Origin: Rhodospirillales bacterium
GTDB taxonomy: Bacteria > Pseudomonadota > Alphaproteobacteria > Rhodospirillales_A > Casp-alpha2
Assembly: GCA_016763915.1 (NCBI GenBank)
Contig: JAESSX010000161.1
Span: forward strand, 1-6,529
DNA: 6,529 nt
Direction: 5' to 3'
The position numbers and the translations under genes are program-made. Position 1 is the stretch's first letter; every line of letters begins with the position of its first letter. A model generated the notes under the pieces. It was not told the origin of the DNA. It searched no databases and saw nothing but the letters and a program-made list of their open reading frames with translations. Of the stretch, positions 1 through 5,631 are shown one piece after another.

Positions 1-126
1 TTCGCCGCCGGTGAGCTGGTCGGCGGCCTGTTTTACGAAAACTATCCCGGCGGCACCGGGCTGATGTCGGGCGCCGTGTTCGGCCGCGCCGCCGGTTCGT
101 CGGCGGGCCGGGCGGCGACCGGGTAG
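1..126 (+). CDS. C-terminal end of an FAD-dependent dehydrogenase (fumarate reductase / tricarballylate dehydrogenase-like flavoprotein), partial
   Basis: Frame 1 is open from the window edge to a TAG at 124-126 and encodes 41 residues. They contain GELVGGLFYENYPGGTGLMSGAVFGR, given here as its parts GELVGG, NYPGG and SGAVFGR. This is the conserved last segment of the fumarate reductase/succinate dehydrogenase flavoprotein family, in which the Glu and the Gly-rich stretch contact FAD. The wording is closest to FAD-dependent tricarballylate dehydrogenase and related soluble flavoproteins, but 3-ketosteroid dehydrogenase-like members end similarly, so the substrate is not assigned. The N-terminal FAD-binding part lies outside the window. 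The gene converges on the crotonase gene, with 32 bases between the stops and no obvious terminator. Confidence 0.8.
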   Translation, partial: FAAGELVGGLFYENYPGGTGLMSGAVFGRAAGSSAGRAATG

Positions 127-158
127 GGGGGAGCCCTCAGCCGTTACGGGTACGCCGG

Positions 159-953
159 TTAGCGCCCCTGGAAGTCGGGTTTGCGCTTTTCCATGAAGGC
201 CTGGCGGCCTTCCTTGTAGTCGTCGGAGGCGAAGCAGTCATCGACGACCTTTTGGCACAGTTCCAGGTCGCGTTCGGCTTTGTCCTTGATCGCCTCGTCG
301 ATCACCGTTTTCGCCGCCAGCACCGTCAACGGCGCGTTGCCGGCGATGGATCGGGCATAGTCGTCGACATACGCGGCGACCTCTCCGGGGGCGACGACCC
401 GGTTGATCAGCCCCATGGCAAACGCCTCGTCGGCGTCGAACTGGCGCGCCGTGAACAGGATTTCCTTGGCCGCCGAGGGGCCGATCTGATCGACGAGGAT
501 TTTCAGCCCGTCCAGCTTGTAGCCCAGGCCCAGTTTCGCCGCCGGAATGGCGAAGCGCGAATCGCTGGCGGCGATGCGCAGGTCGCAGCACATGGCGACG
601 CCGAGCCCGCCGCCGATGCAAAAGCCGTCGATCTGGGCGATCAGGGGTTTTTTAGCGCCGACGAGCGCATGGGTGGCGCCGGCGACGGCCTCGTTGTAGA
701 TGGCGACGGCGTCTTCCGACGAGCGCCTCTTGGCGAACTGCGAAATATCGGCGCCGGCCGAAAAGGCCTTGCCGCCGGCCCCGGCCAGCACGATCACCCG
801 GACCGTGTCGTCTGTGGCGAAATCGTCGAGAACGACGGGAAGCCCGCACCACATTTCAAAGGTCAGCGCGTTGCGCCGTTCCTGGTTGTCGAAGGTAATG
901 CGGCCGACGCCGTCCTTTTTGTCGATGATCAGCTGGTCTGTGACGTTTTCCAT
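159..953 (-). CDS. Enoyl-CoA hydratase/isomerase (crotonase) family protein
   Basis: This 264-aa protein has the usual length for a single-domain crotonase, a cytoplasmic acyl-CoA enzyme. The CoA/oxyanion-hole motifs are clear: AFSAGADI (63-70) and GFCIGGGLGVAMCCDLRIA (110-128). The C-terminal helical part ends in EGRQAFMEKRKPDFQGR, typical of the family. The two catalytic glutamates of classical enoyl-CoA hydratase are missing: the position within the GGGxE motif is Gly118, and the FxxPE position is Ala138 (FAIPA, 134-138). Simple 2-enoyl-CoA hydration by the standard mechanism is therefore unlikely; an isomerase, hydrolase or other crotonase chemistry is more probable. The start is an ATG with a weak GGGAA 4 bases upstream. 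The gene looks monocistronic and is divergent from the MFS gene. Family assignment is secure, the reaction is not. Confidence 0.9.
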   Translation of the reverse strand: MENVTDQLIIDKKDGVGRITFDNQERRNALTFEMWCGLPVVLDDFATDDTVRVIVLAGAGGKAFSAGADISQFAKRRSSEDAVAIYNEAVAGATHALVGAKKPLIAQIDGFCIGGGLGVAMCCDLRIAASDSRFAIPAAKLGLGYKLDGLKILVDQIGPSAAKEILFTARQFDADEAFAMGLINRVVAPGEVAAYVDDYARSIAGNAPLTVLAAKTVIDEAIKDKAERDLELCQKVVDDCFASDDYKEGRQAFMEKRKPDFQGR

Positions 954-991
954 GGTGTTCCCGGACGATGTTGTTTTTGATTAAGGGGCGC

Positions 992-1020
992 ATTGTTGCC
1001 GGTTCCGTTTTCACAGGCAA
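992..1020 (-). promoter_or_regulatory. Candidate sigma70 promoter for the crotonase gene
   Basis: Reading the minus strand, TTGCCT (1020-1015) and AACAAT (997-992) are separated by 17 bases. They match the -35 and -10 consensus at 4 of 6 positions each. Transcription would begin near 985, giving a leader of about 30 nt before the ATG at 953. This is a pattern match only. Confidence 0.35.
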
Positions 1021-1069
1021 ACAGATAATCGGCCCCCCTTTGATCCCTCGTCCGTCCCGGCGCGGGTTC

Positions 1070-1098
1070 TTGCGCGGTCCCCGGCGGGGGACTAGATT
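1070..1098 (+). promoter_or_regulatory. Candidate sigma70 promoter for the MFS gene
   Basis: TTGCGC (1070-1075) and TAGATT (1093-1098) are spaced by 17 bases. Transcription would begin near 1105, about 26 nt before the TTG start codon. The -35 matches at 3 of 6 positions and the -10 at 4 of 6. The position fits a short leader carrying the Shine-Dalgarno site. Confidence 0.35.
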
Positions 1099-1118
1099 CA
1101 ATCCTCTTTTGCCGCTAT

Positions 1119-1123
1119 GAGGA
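1119..1123 (+). promoter_or_regulatory. Shine-Dalgarno site that fixes a TTG start
   Basis: GAGGA lies 7 bases upstream of the TTG at 1131. No in-frame ATG occurs in the first part of the gene, and the nearby ATG at 1166 is in another frame. The good ribosome site decides for TTG as the start codon. Confidence 0.65.
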
Positions 1124-1130
1124 TTCTCCC

Positions 1131-2360
1131 TTGATCGCCGCCATCGAACGCCTGACGGGTCTGGAATGGAAAAACCAGGGAACCGTTTTCCTGGTCGGGC
1201 TCGGCCATGCCGGCACGCACTGGATCATCGGTTCGATTTATGTGCTGCTGCCGTTTATCCAGCGCGACCTGCAATTGAGCTATACGGCGGTCGGCGCGCT
1301 GTTCACCATTTTCCATTTCAGCGCCTTTGGGGCCAATTTCGGAAGCGGCCTGCTGGTCGATGTGACGGGGCGCCGGGTGATAATGATGGTGGCCTCGCTG
1401 TCGCTCGGCGCGGCGGCGTTCATGGCCTTCGGCTGGGCGTTGGAAATGACGTTCCTGGTGGCGATGATGGTTTTGATCGGGGGCACCAACAACCTGTGGC
1501 ACCCGCCCGCCATTTCGTTCCTGTCGAGGCTCTATCCCAACAACCGGGGGTATGCGCTTTCCATCCATGCCTTCGGGGCCAGTTTAGGCGACATCATGGC
1601 CCCCCTGGCGATGGGCGTCCTTTTGGTCGGGTTGACGTGGCAAAGCACCGTTAAAATCAGCGCCCTGCCGGTATTTATCCTCGCCGCCGTCATCGGAGTG
1701 TTGCTGATCGCGCGGGATTCCGCGCCGTCCGGGCAGAACGGAGAAAAGAAACGGGGCCTGAGCCTGGCCGAGTATTTCGAGGGCATCGCCATTCTGCTCC
1801 GGGACCGGGGCGTCGTCGGGCTGGCGTTGATGGCCGGGGTGCGCTCCATGGCGCAAAGCGGCCTGTTGCTGTTTATTCCGCTCTATCTCGCCAATGTTCT
1901 TAAAGTCGGCCCGACGCTGGTCGGGATCGGCATCGCCGCCATGCAGTTCGGCGGCATGATCGCCGGCCCCATCGCCGACACCTGGTCGGACCGGGTCGGG
2001 CGCCGGCCGGTGGTGCTGGCCGGGTTGTCGGGTTCGACCATCGTGATCGCCGCCCTCACGCTGGCCGGCAACGAGGTCCTGTTCATCGCCGGAATCTCGC
2101 TCCTCGGTTTCATGTTGTTCGCGGTCAGGCCCGTGGTGCATAGCTGGATGATGGACCTGACGCCGCCGGCCATGGCCGGAAGTGCGACCAGCGTGATGTT
2201 CGGCTCGCAATCGCTGTTGTCCGGGGCGGCGCCGCTGGCTGGCGGGCTGATCGCCGATACCTGGGGCCTGGCGGTGGTGTTCTACGCGCTGGCGGGGACC
2301 ATGCTGGTGGCCAATGTGATGGTTTATCTGCTGCCCCACCACGGCAAAGACGACGATTAA
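1131..2360 (+). CDS. Major facilitator superfamily (MFS) transporter, 12-TM
   Basis: This 409-aa inner-membrane carrier has normal MFS length, with about 12 hydrophobic segments in two halves joined by a charged cytoplasmic loop (about 194-215, containing GQNGEKKRG). The MFS loop-2/3 motif is present in both halves: GSGLLVDVTGRR (71-82) and GPIADTWSDRVGRR (279-292). The first segment carries GLGHAGTHW (23-31). TM4 has TNNLWHP (119-125) and TM5 has SIHAFGASLGD (144-154). These conserved stretches recall a proteobacterial MFS group often annotated only as MFS transporter, distantly like fosmidomycin-resistance carriers. Substrate and direction are unknown. Translation starts at TTG. The stop overlaps that of the convergent isomerase gene by four bases. 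It is probably a single-gene transcript. Confidence 0.9.
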   Translation: MIAAIERLTGLEWKNQGTVFLVGLGHAGTHWIIGSIYVLLPFIQRDLQLSYTAVGALFTIFHFSAFGANFGSGLLVDVTGRRVIMMVASLSLGAAAFMAFGWALEMTFLVAMMVLIGGTNNLWHPPAISFLSRLYPNNRGYALSIHAFGASLGDIMAPLAMGVLLVGLTWQSTVKISALPVFILAAVIGVLLIARDSAPSGQNGEKKRGLSLAEYFEGIAILLRDRGVVGLALMAGVRSMAQSGLLLFIPLYLANVLKVGPTLVGIGIAAMQFGGMIAGPIADTWSDRVGRRPVVLAGLSGSTIVIAALTLAGNEVLFIAGISLLGFMLFAVRPVVHSWMMDLTPPAMAGSATSVMFGSQSLLSGAAPLAGGLIADTWGLAVVFYALAGTMLVANVMVYLLPHHGKDDD

Positions 2361-2992
2361 AGACCCTTTTGCCGCATCCGCCGGATCAACAGGTCGATCC
2401 GGTCCTGGCCGTAGAAGGGCTCGTCGTCCAACACCATCAACGGCACGCCCCAGTGCCCGGCGGCAAGGTGGGCGGCCTGGTTTTCCTCGATGGCGGCATC
2501 AAACGTTTGGGGTTCGGCGGCGACGTCGCTTTCCAGCTTCTCCGCATCCAGCCCGGCCCGGGTCATGGCGTCCGCCAGATGCGCCCCCTGGTCCCAGCCG
2601 TCGATGGAGCCGTCCCACAGGATGCGCGATACCTGGTCGAGGAATTCCAGGCCTTTGCCGGCCATCACCGCCGCCTGTCCCAACCGGGTCAGGCTGAAGA
2701 TAAAGGGCTGTTCCGGGTCGGGAATGCCGTCGTTCATTTGAATGGGGTCGGGGATCGGGCGGCGGAAGGCAAGCCCCAGGCTTTCCGCCACCCGGTGGCT
2801 GTCGAGGGTGTGATAAGAGCGGTAAAGGGGGTTGATGGTATTGAAGAAATCCGGTGTGCGCACGGCGATCGGGTAGACCGGGCGGACGTTGATTTCTACG
2901 TCCTGGTTTTCGGCCAGGGCGAGCAGGCGGTCCAGCGCCAGGTAGCAATAGGGGCTGCGGAAGGACCAGAAAAGGTCGATGGAAAAGGCCAC
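2357..2992 (-). CDS. 2-hydroxychromene-2-carboxylate isomerase family protein (DsbA-fold, kappa-GST-like)
   Basis: This 211-aa protein has the usual length for the family. The N-terminal strand reads DLFWSFRSPYCYLA (6-19), where Ser13 of SPY occupies the position that activates glutathione in HCCA isomerase and kappa GSTs. WGVPL (181-185) carries the cis-proline (Pro184), followed by FYGQDRIDLL (193-202), the usual ending of the thioredoxin-like domain. Between them lies the helical insertion of the DsbA/HCCA group. Characterised members isomerise 2-hydroxychromene-2-carboxylate in naphthalene breakdown using GSH, but no other naphthalene genes are visible, so that substrate should not be assumed. 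The start is GTG, one base after the TGA of the upstream hydrolase gene, with GGGA about 10 bases upstream, which suggests coupled translation. It is the last gene of a three-gene operon. Confidence 0.88.
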   Translation of the reverse strand: MAFSIDLFWSFRSPYCYLALDRLLALAENQDVEINVRPVYPIAVRTPDFFNTINPLYRSYHTLDSHRVAESLGLAFRRPIPDPIQMNDGIPDPEQPFIFSLTRLGQAAVMAGKGLEFLDQVSRILWDGSIDGWDQGAHLADAMTRAGLDAEKLESDVAAEPQTFDAAIEENQAAHLAAGHWGVPLMVLDDEPFYGQDRIDLLIRRMRQKGL

Positions 2993-2993
2993 G

Positions 2994-3878
2994 TCAGCCG
3001 AGTCCCATCTGCTTTTGCACCGCCCTGGTCAGGCCGCTCTCAGGATTGGCAAATTCGCCCAGAATGGTGAAATGGTTGATGCCGGGCAACACCATGGACC
3101 GGACCGGGGTGCCGCCGGCTTGCCACTGGTCGGCGAAATCCCCGCTCTGGCGGAGGAATTCCTCGCTCTCGTCGCCGCCGACGGCGACGATCAACGGCGC
3201 GCCGGGGGGCGGCGCCAGGGCGATCGGGCTGTTCCTGGCAACCTGCTCCGGCGTGAAGCCCAGGGTGTCGTGCATGCAACCCAGGGGGATCGGCGTCAGA
3301 TCGTAAAGGCCGCTCAGCGCGCAGCCCCCCTTGACCGTGTCGGCGGGCAGACCGGAGGCCGGCCAGTCGGCCGCCATCATCATCGTCGTCAGGTGGCCGC
3401 CGGCGGAATGGCCGGAAACGTAAAGCCGTTCCGCATCACCGCCGAAGGCGGCGGCGTTGTGATAAGTCCAGGCGACGGCGGCGCGGCACTGGCGCACCAG
3501 TTCGGACAGGTCCACGGACGGGATCAGGGCGTAATTGACGATGACCAGGACGGCACCCGCCGGGACCAGCCCGCGGGCCAGGAAACGGAAGTCGTCCTTG
3601 TGGCGGCTGTACCAGTAGCCGCCGTGCAGGAAGACGTTGACCGGCGCGCCGCCGCCAGCGGCGGAGGCGGAATTGCCGGGAAGGTAAATGTCTAGGGTTT
3701 CCTCATCGCTGGGGCCATAGGAGACATCGAGCCGGGTCTCGAAATCGGCCAGCACGGCGTCGCCCTCGGCCTGATAGGCGGCGTGAATTTCGACGTGTTC
3801 GGGCACCCGGGCGCGGTTGTCGTATTGGGCGTCCAGCCCGGCGCGATTGTAGCCCTGGTAAAGCGTGTTCCCGTTCAT
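2994..3878 (-). CDS. Alpha/beta hydrolase, arylformamidase (kynurenine formamidase)-like
   Basis: Counting from the ATG at 3878, the protein has 294 residues. It shows the oxyanion motif HGGYW (85-89), the nucleophile elbow GHSAGG (156-161, Ser158), a likely acid in VGGDES (Asp236) and a likely catalytic His in GINHF (His269). HGGYW with GHSAGGH is characteristic of eukaryotic and bacterial arylformamidase-like members of the HSL/BD-FAE group, which hydrolyse N-formylkynurenine or other esters and amides. No signal peptide is seen, so it is cytoplasmic. An in-frame TTG two codons earlier overlaps the GST stop, but the ATG two bases after that stop is the better start. There is no strong Shine-Dalgarno site, so translation is probably coupled to the GST gene. 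With no kynurenine-pathway neighbours, the true substrate may be a different ester or amide. Confidence 0.85.
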   Translation of the reverse strand: MNGNTLYQGYNRAGLDAQYDNRARVPEHVEIHAAYQAEGDAVLADFETRLDVSYGPSDEETLDIYLPGNSASAAGGGAPVNVFLHGGYWYSRHKDDFRFLARGLVPAGAVLVIVNYALIPSVDLSELVRQCRAAVAWTYHNAAAFGGDAERLYVSGHSAGGHLTTMMMAADWPASGLPADTVKGGCALSGLYDLTPIPLGCMHDTLGFTPEQVARNSPIALAPPPGAPLIVAVGGDESEEFLRQSGDFADQWQAGGTPVRSMVLPGINHFTILGEFANPESGLTRAVQKQMGLG

Positions 3879-3880
3879 GG

Positions 3881-4501
3881 TCAAACCAGCGGCATGATGA
3901 CGTGATCCTGGTAGGCGGGGCGCTCCTTCAGCCGCCCGTGCCAGGCCTCCAGGTTGGGCAGGTTCGGGCGCTCGACCTCCATCGCGTACCAGCGGTTGAC
4001 CGAACAGCCGGCGGGGATGTCCGCCATGGTCGGCTCGTCCCCGGTCAGGAAGTCGGCCTTTGCCAATTGCGCGTCAAGCAGGGTCCACAATTCCGCCGCC
4101 TGGCCGACGGCCTTGTCGACGGCGTCCATATCGCGGTCTTCGGGCGCGGTGCGGATCAGGGCCCAGAAGATGACCGTCATCGGCGGGTGCATTTTGGTGA
4201 TGTACCAGTCCATCCATTGTCCGGCCAGCGCGCGCCCGACGGCGTCTTCGGGCGCCCAGGGCGGGGTGGCGTATGTATCGGCCAGATAGCGGCAGATGGC
4301 CTGGGATTCCCAAAGCACGAAATCGCCGTCTTCCAGCGTCGGCACCAGTCCGTTGGGGTTTTTCGCCAGATATTCCGGCGTATCGTTGCCGCCGAAGGTG
4401 CCGCCGATATCGACGCGTTCGACATCAAGGCCCATCTCGCCGCTCAGCCACATGACCTTTTGTACGTTGATGGACGTCTTGCGCCCCAGGACTTTCAGCA
4501 T
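3881..4501 (-). CDS. Glutathione S-transferase
   Basis: Starting at the ATG at 4501, this is a 206-aa cytosolic GST, the normal length. The thioredoxin-like domain has the start MLKVLGRKTSINVQKVMW with Ser10 near the catalytic position, NPNGLVPTLEDGD (48-60) with the cis-proline Pro54, and ESQAICRYLA (65-74), where Glu65-Ser66 bind the gamma-glutamyl part of GSH. The all-helical C-terminal domain has the conserved N-cap motif LTGDEPTMADIP (152-163). The reading frame extends upstream by 22 codons, but that extension is basic and not GST-like; GGGAG 10 bases before this ATG supports the shorter start. It is the first gene of the operon with the hydrolase and the HCCA isomerase, so conjugation of, or GSH-dependent chemistry on, a shared substrate is likely. 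The GST class is not certain. Confidence 0.9.
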   Translation of the reverse strand: MLKVLGRKTSINVQKVMWLSGEMGLDVERVDIGGTFGGNDTPEYLAKNPNGLVPTLEDGDFVLWESQAICRYLADTYATPPWAPEDAVGRALAGQWMDWYITKMHPPMTVIFWALIRTAPEDRDMDAVDKAVGQAAELWTLLDAQLAKADFLTGDEPTMADIPAGCSVNRWYAMEVERPNLPNLEAWHGRLKERPAYQDHVIMPLV

Positions 4502-4593
4502 TCTTAAAATTCTCCCATAAGAGTTTCTTTTTTTTATCGGGCCGAGCGTAGCACGAACCCTTCGCAATGGTCCGGCGCAACACAGCCTTTGCC

Positions 4594-4622
4594 ATTAATA
4601 CCCGTTCACATTTCTCTCACAA
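4594..4622 (-). promoter_or_regulatory. Candidate promoter of the GST-hydrolase-isomerase operon
   Basis: On the minus strand TTGTGA (4622-4617) is followed by TATTAA (4600-4595, 16-base spacer) or ATTAAT (4599-4594, 17-base spacer). Transcription would begin near 4587, leaving a leader of about 85 nt that contains an A8 run at about 4535-4528. The -35 lies inside the second half-site of the regulator-binding array at 4603-4646, so a bound regulator would be expected to affect this promoter too. Confidence 0.35.
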
Positions 4623-4646
4623 GGTGTTCATCCCGAGTTCATGCCG
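4603..4646 (+). promoter_or_regulatory. Tandem half-site array, PhoB-box / TorR-box-like operator
   Basis: Four consecutive 11-mers each place TCA at the same offset: CGTTCACATTT, CTCTCACAAGG, TGTTCATCCCG and AGTTCATGCCG. The TCA triplets start at 4606, 4617, 4628 and 4639, exactly 11 bases apart. OmpR-family activators bind such head-to-tail half-sites on one face of the helix. The E. coli Pho box (CTGTCAT with 11-base period) matches 4-5 of 7 positions per repeat. The E. coli Tor box decamer, as I recall it CTGTTCATAT, matches 8 of 10 at 4602-4611 and 7 of 10 at 4624-4633. Which regulator binds is inferred; the TorR-like regulator encoded just downstream is the first candidate. Confidence 0.55.
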
Positions 4647-4658
4647 CCTTGCTAAAAC
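4638..4658 (+). promoter_or_regulatory. Activator-type promoter of the small RNA gene
   Basis: The -10 candidate TAAAAC (4653-4658) begins exactly 10 bases after the last half-site TTCAT (4638-4642). No -35 consensus is present. This is the geometry of the E. coli phoA promoter as I recall it, where TGTCAC is followed by 10 bases and then TATAGT, and the activator replaces -35 contact. Transcription would start at about 4665-4666. Confidence 0.45.
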
Positions 4659-4665
4659 TGTTCCC

Positions 4666-4787
4666 ATGAGAAGGGAATTTAAATTCCTAAACGTCTTTTG
4701 ACGTAACCCCTGGAGACCCCGGTTCCCCCCAGCCGGCGTATTCTCCATAGCCAACTGGACCGGCCCTAAGTGCCGGTCCTTTTTTTT
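4666..4787 (+). ncRNA. Candidate regulatory small RNA, about 122 nt, with C6-loop hairpin
   Basis: No conventional protein gene lies on this strand between 2360 and 5772, yet the stretch has a promoter-like upstream region and a strong terminator. The RNA folds by eye into four successive stems. They are: GGAAT/ATTCC around TTAA (4674-4687); ACGTC/GACGT around TTTT (4691-4704); a long hairpin with outer stem TGGAGA/TCTCCA (4711-4716 with 4742-4747) and inner stem CCGGTT/AGCCGG (4719-4724 with 4731-4736, one G-U) presenting a CCCCCC loop; and the terminator. A C-rich loop is the usual device by which sRNAs mask G-rich Shine-Dalgarno sites, so action on mRNA translation is inferred. It does not match any RNA family I recognise. 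An 11-codon ORF starts at the predicted 5' end (4666-4701). It converges on the response-regulator gene. Confidence 0.55.
4757..4787 (+). terminator. Strong intrinsic terminator
   Basis: A perfect 8-bp stem, GGACCGGC (4757-4764) with GCCGGTCC (4772-4779), closes a 7-base loop CCTAAGT and is followed at once by T8 (4780-4787). On the minus strand the same stem has no downstream T-run, so it terminates + strand transcription. No + strand protein gene precedes it, which is the main evidence for the small RNA. Confidence 0.9.
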
Positions 4788-4809
4788 CGCCGTTCAGGAA
4801 AAGTGAGTT

Positions 4810-5520
4810 TCACTTGATGCGGGCGACGAACTTGTAGCCGCAGCCGACGACGGTGGTAATAATTTCCGGCTTTTTGGGATTGGACTCGATTTTCTTGCGC
4901 ACCCGGCTGATCAGGACGTCGATCAAACGGTCGGTCGGGGCGTCGGCGTCCTGGCTGATGGCGTCGAGAAGGTAATCGCGGCTGAGAACTCTGTTGGGCG
5001 CTTTGGCCAGGGCGGCCAGCAGATTGAATTCGGCCCGCGTCAGGGACACCTTGTTGTTGTCTCCATCGGCCAGGCTGTGTGCGCCGGTGTCCAGGGTCCA
5101 ATCATGGAACCGGAAAATCTCGGTGCGTTGGCGCAAGGCCTTATCGGCATTCCCTTCGCCGACCCGGCTTAGAAGGTTGCGGACTCTCAGGGCCAGTTCC
5201 TCGGGGTCGAAGGGCTTGGTGAGATAATCGTCGGCGCCGATTTCCAGCGCCGCCAGCCGGTCTTTCTGGTCCTTGCGGGCGGTCACCACGATGATCGGCA
5301 GGGACGACCGGGCGCGAATCTGGCGCGCCAACACCAGGCCGTCCTCGTCGGGCAGGCCGAGGTCGAGCAGGACAAGGTCGATAACTTCGGAATCGATGCA
5401 GGCCAGCATTTCCTTGCCGGTGGTGGCGAGGCTGACCTTGAATCCTTCACTTTGCATATAGGCCGCCAGCAATGACTGCACCAGTTCGTCGTCTTCAACT
5501 ATCAGCAGGTGTTTGTTCAT
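4810..5520 (-). CDS. OmpR-family two-component response regulator, TorR/ArcA-like
   Basis: This 236-aa protein is a full-length receiver plus winged-helix regulator. Receiver: acidic pocket Glu9-Asp10-Asp11, phosphoacceptor Asp53 (LLDLGLPDEDG), Thr80 (VVTA), Tyr99 and Lys102 (YLTKPF). The C-terminal DNA-binding domain (about 137-236) has the LTRAEFNLL helix (160-168), the recognition helix region DRLIDVLISRVRKKIE (197-212) and the wing VVGCGYKFV (224-232). The receiver resembles TorR (IVED, VDLxLLD, LPDEDGL, GADDYxTKP). All phosphorylation residues are intact. No histidine kinase gene is visible in the window, so the partner is encoded elsewhere or outside. GGAG lies 9 bases before the ATG. 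OmpR-type half-sites occur upstream of its own gene and in front of the small RNA that converges on it. Confidence 0.95.
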   Translation of the reverse strand: MNKHLLIVEDDELVQSLLAAYMQSEGFKVSLATTGKEMLACIDSEVIDLVLLDLGLPDEDGLVLARQIRARSSLPIIVVTARKDQKDRLAALEIGADDYLTKPFDPEELALRVRNLLSRVGEGNADKALRQRTEIFRFHDWTLDTGAHSLADGDNNKVSLTRAEFNLLAALAKAPNRVLSRDYLLDAISQDADAPTDRLIDVLISRVRKKIESNPKKPEIITTVVGCGYKFVARIK

Positions 5521-5555
5521 GAGGGTCGGCTCCGGACAGGGGGCTCAAGCGCAGA

Positions 5556-5578
5556 AATTCCGGGCGAGGCCGGGAATT
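5556..5578. repeat. Inverted repeat in the leader of the response-regulator gene
   Basis: AATTCC (5556-5561) is mirrored by GGAATT (5573-5578). An inner GGC/GCC stem (5563-5565 with 5569-5571) closes a GAG loop, with a single G-G mismatch between inner and outer stems. It lies 36 bases upstream of the regulator's ATG, inside the expected 5' leader, so it could be an RNA hairpin or a protein-binding dyad. Confidence 0.5.
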
Positions 5579-5631
5579 GCCGGCGAAATCAGGGTTTCGC
5601 GGTGCCTCAAACGGCCTCTACCCCTTGGAAA

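Noticed and set aside
127..158. Possible terminator between the flavoprotein and crotonase genes
   Set aside because: No stem with a T-run on either strand could be found.
252..980. Long + strand ORF opposite the crotonase gene
   Set aside because: It is the GC-rich shadow of a clear crotonase; its translation is Arg/Gly/Asp-rich with no family features.
2979..3695. Long + strand ORF opposite the hydrolase and isomerase genes
   Set aside because: It is antisense to genes with intact catalytic motifs and its composition is typical of a shadow frame.
3879..3884. TTG start two codons before the hydrolase ATG
   Set aside because: The ATG at 3878 follows the GST stop by two bases and needs no rare start codon.
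4502..4535. TCTTA/TAAGA stem followed by a T-rich run on the + strand as a terminator
   Set aside because: Five A/T-rich base pairs with an 11-base loop, and no + strand gene ends there; the T-run is better read as an A-rich part of the GST leader.
4502..4567. 22-codon N-terminal extension of the GST
   Set aside because: It is basic and unlike GSTs, while the ATG at 4501 has a GGGAG 10 bases upstream and begins exactly where the thioredoxin-like domain starts.
4801..4815. Hairpin AAGTGA-GTT-TCACTT overlapping the response-regulator stop codon, as a minus-strand terminator
   Set aside because: The stem is 6 bp with only two G-C pairs and the following bases are TTCC, not a T-run; too weak to call.
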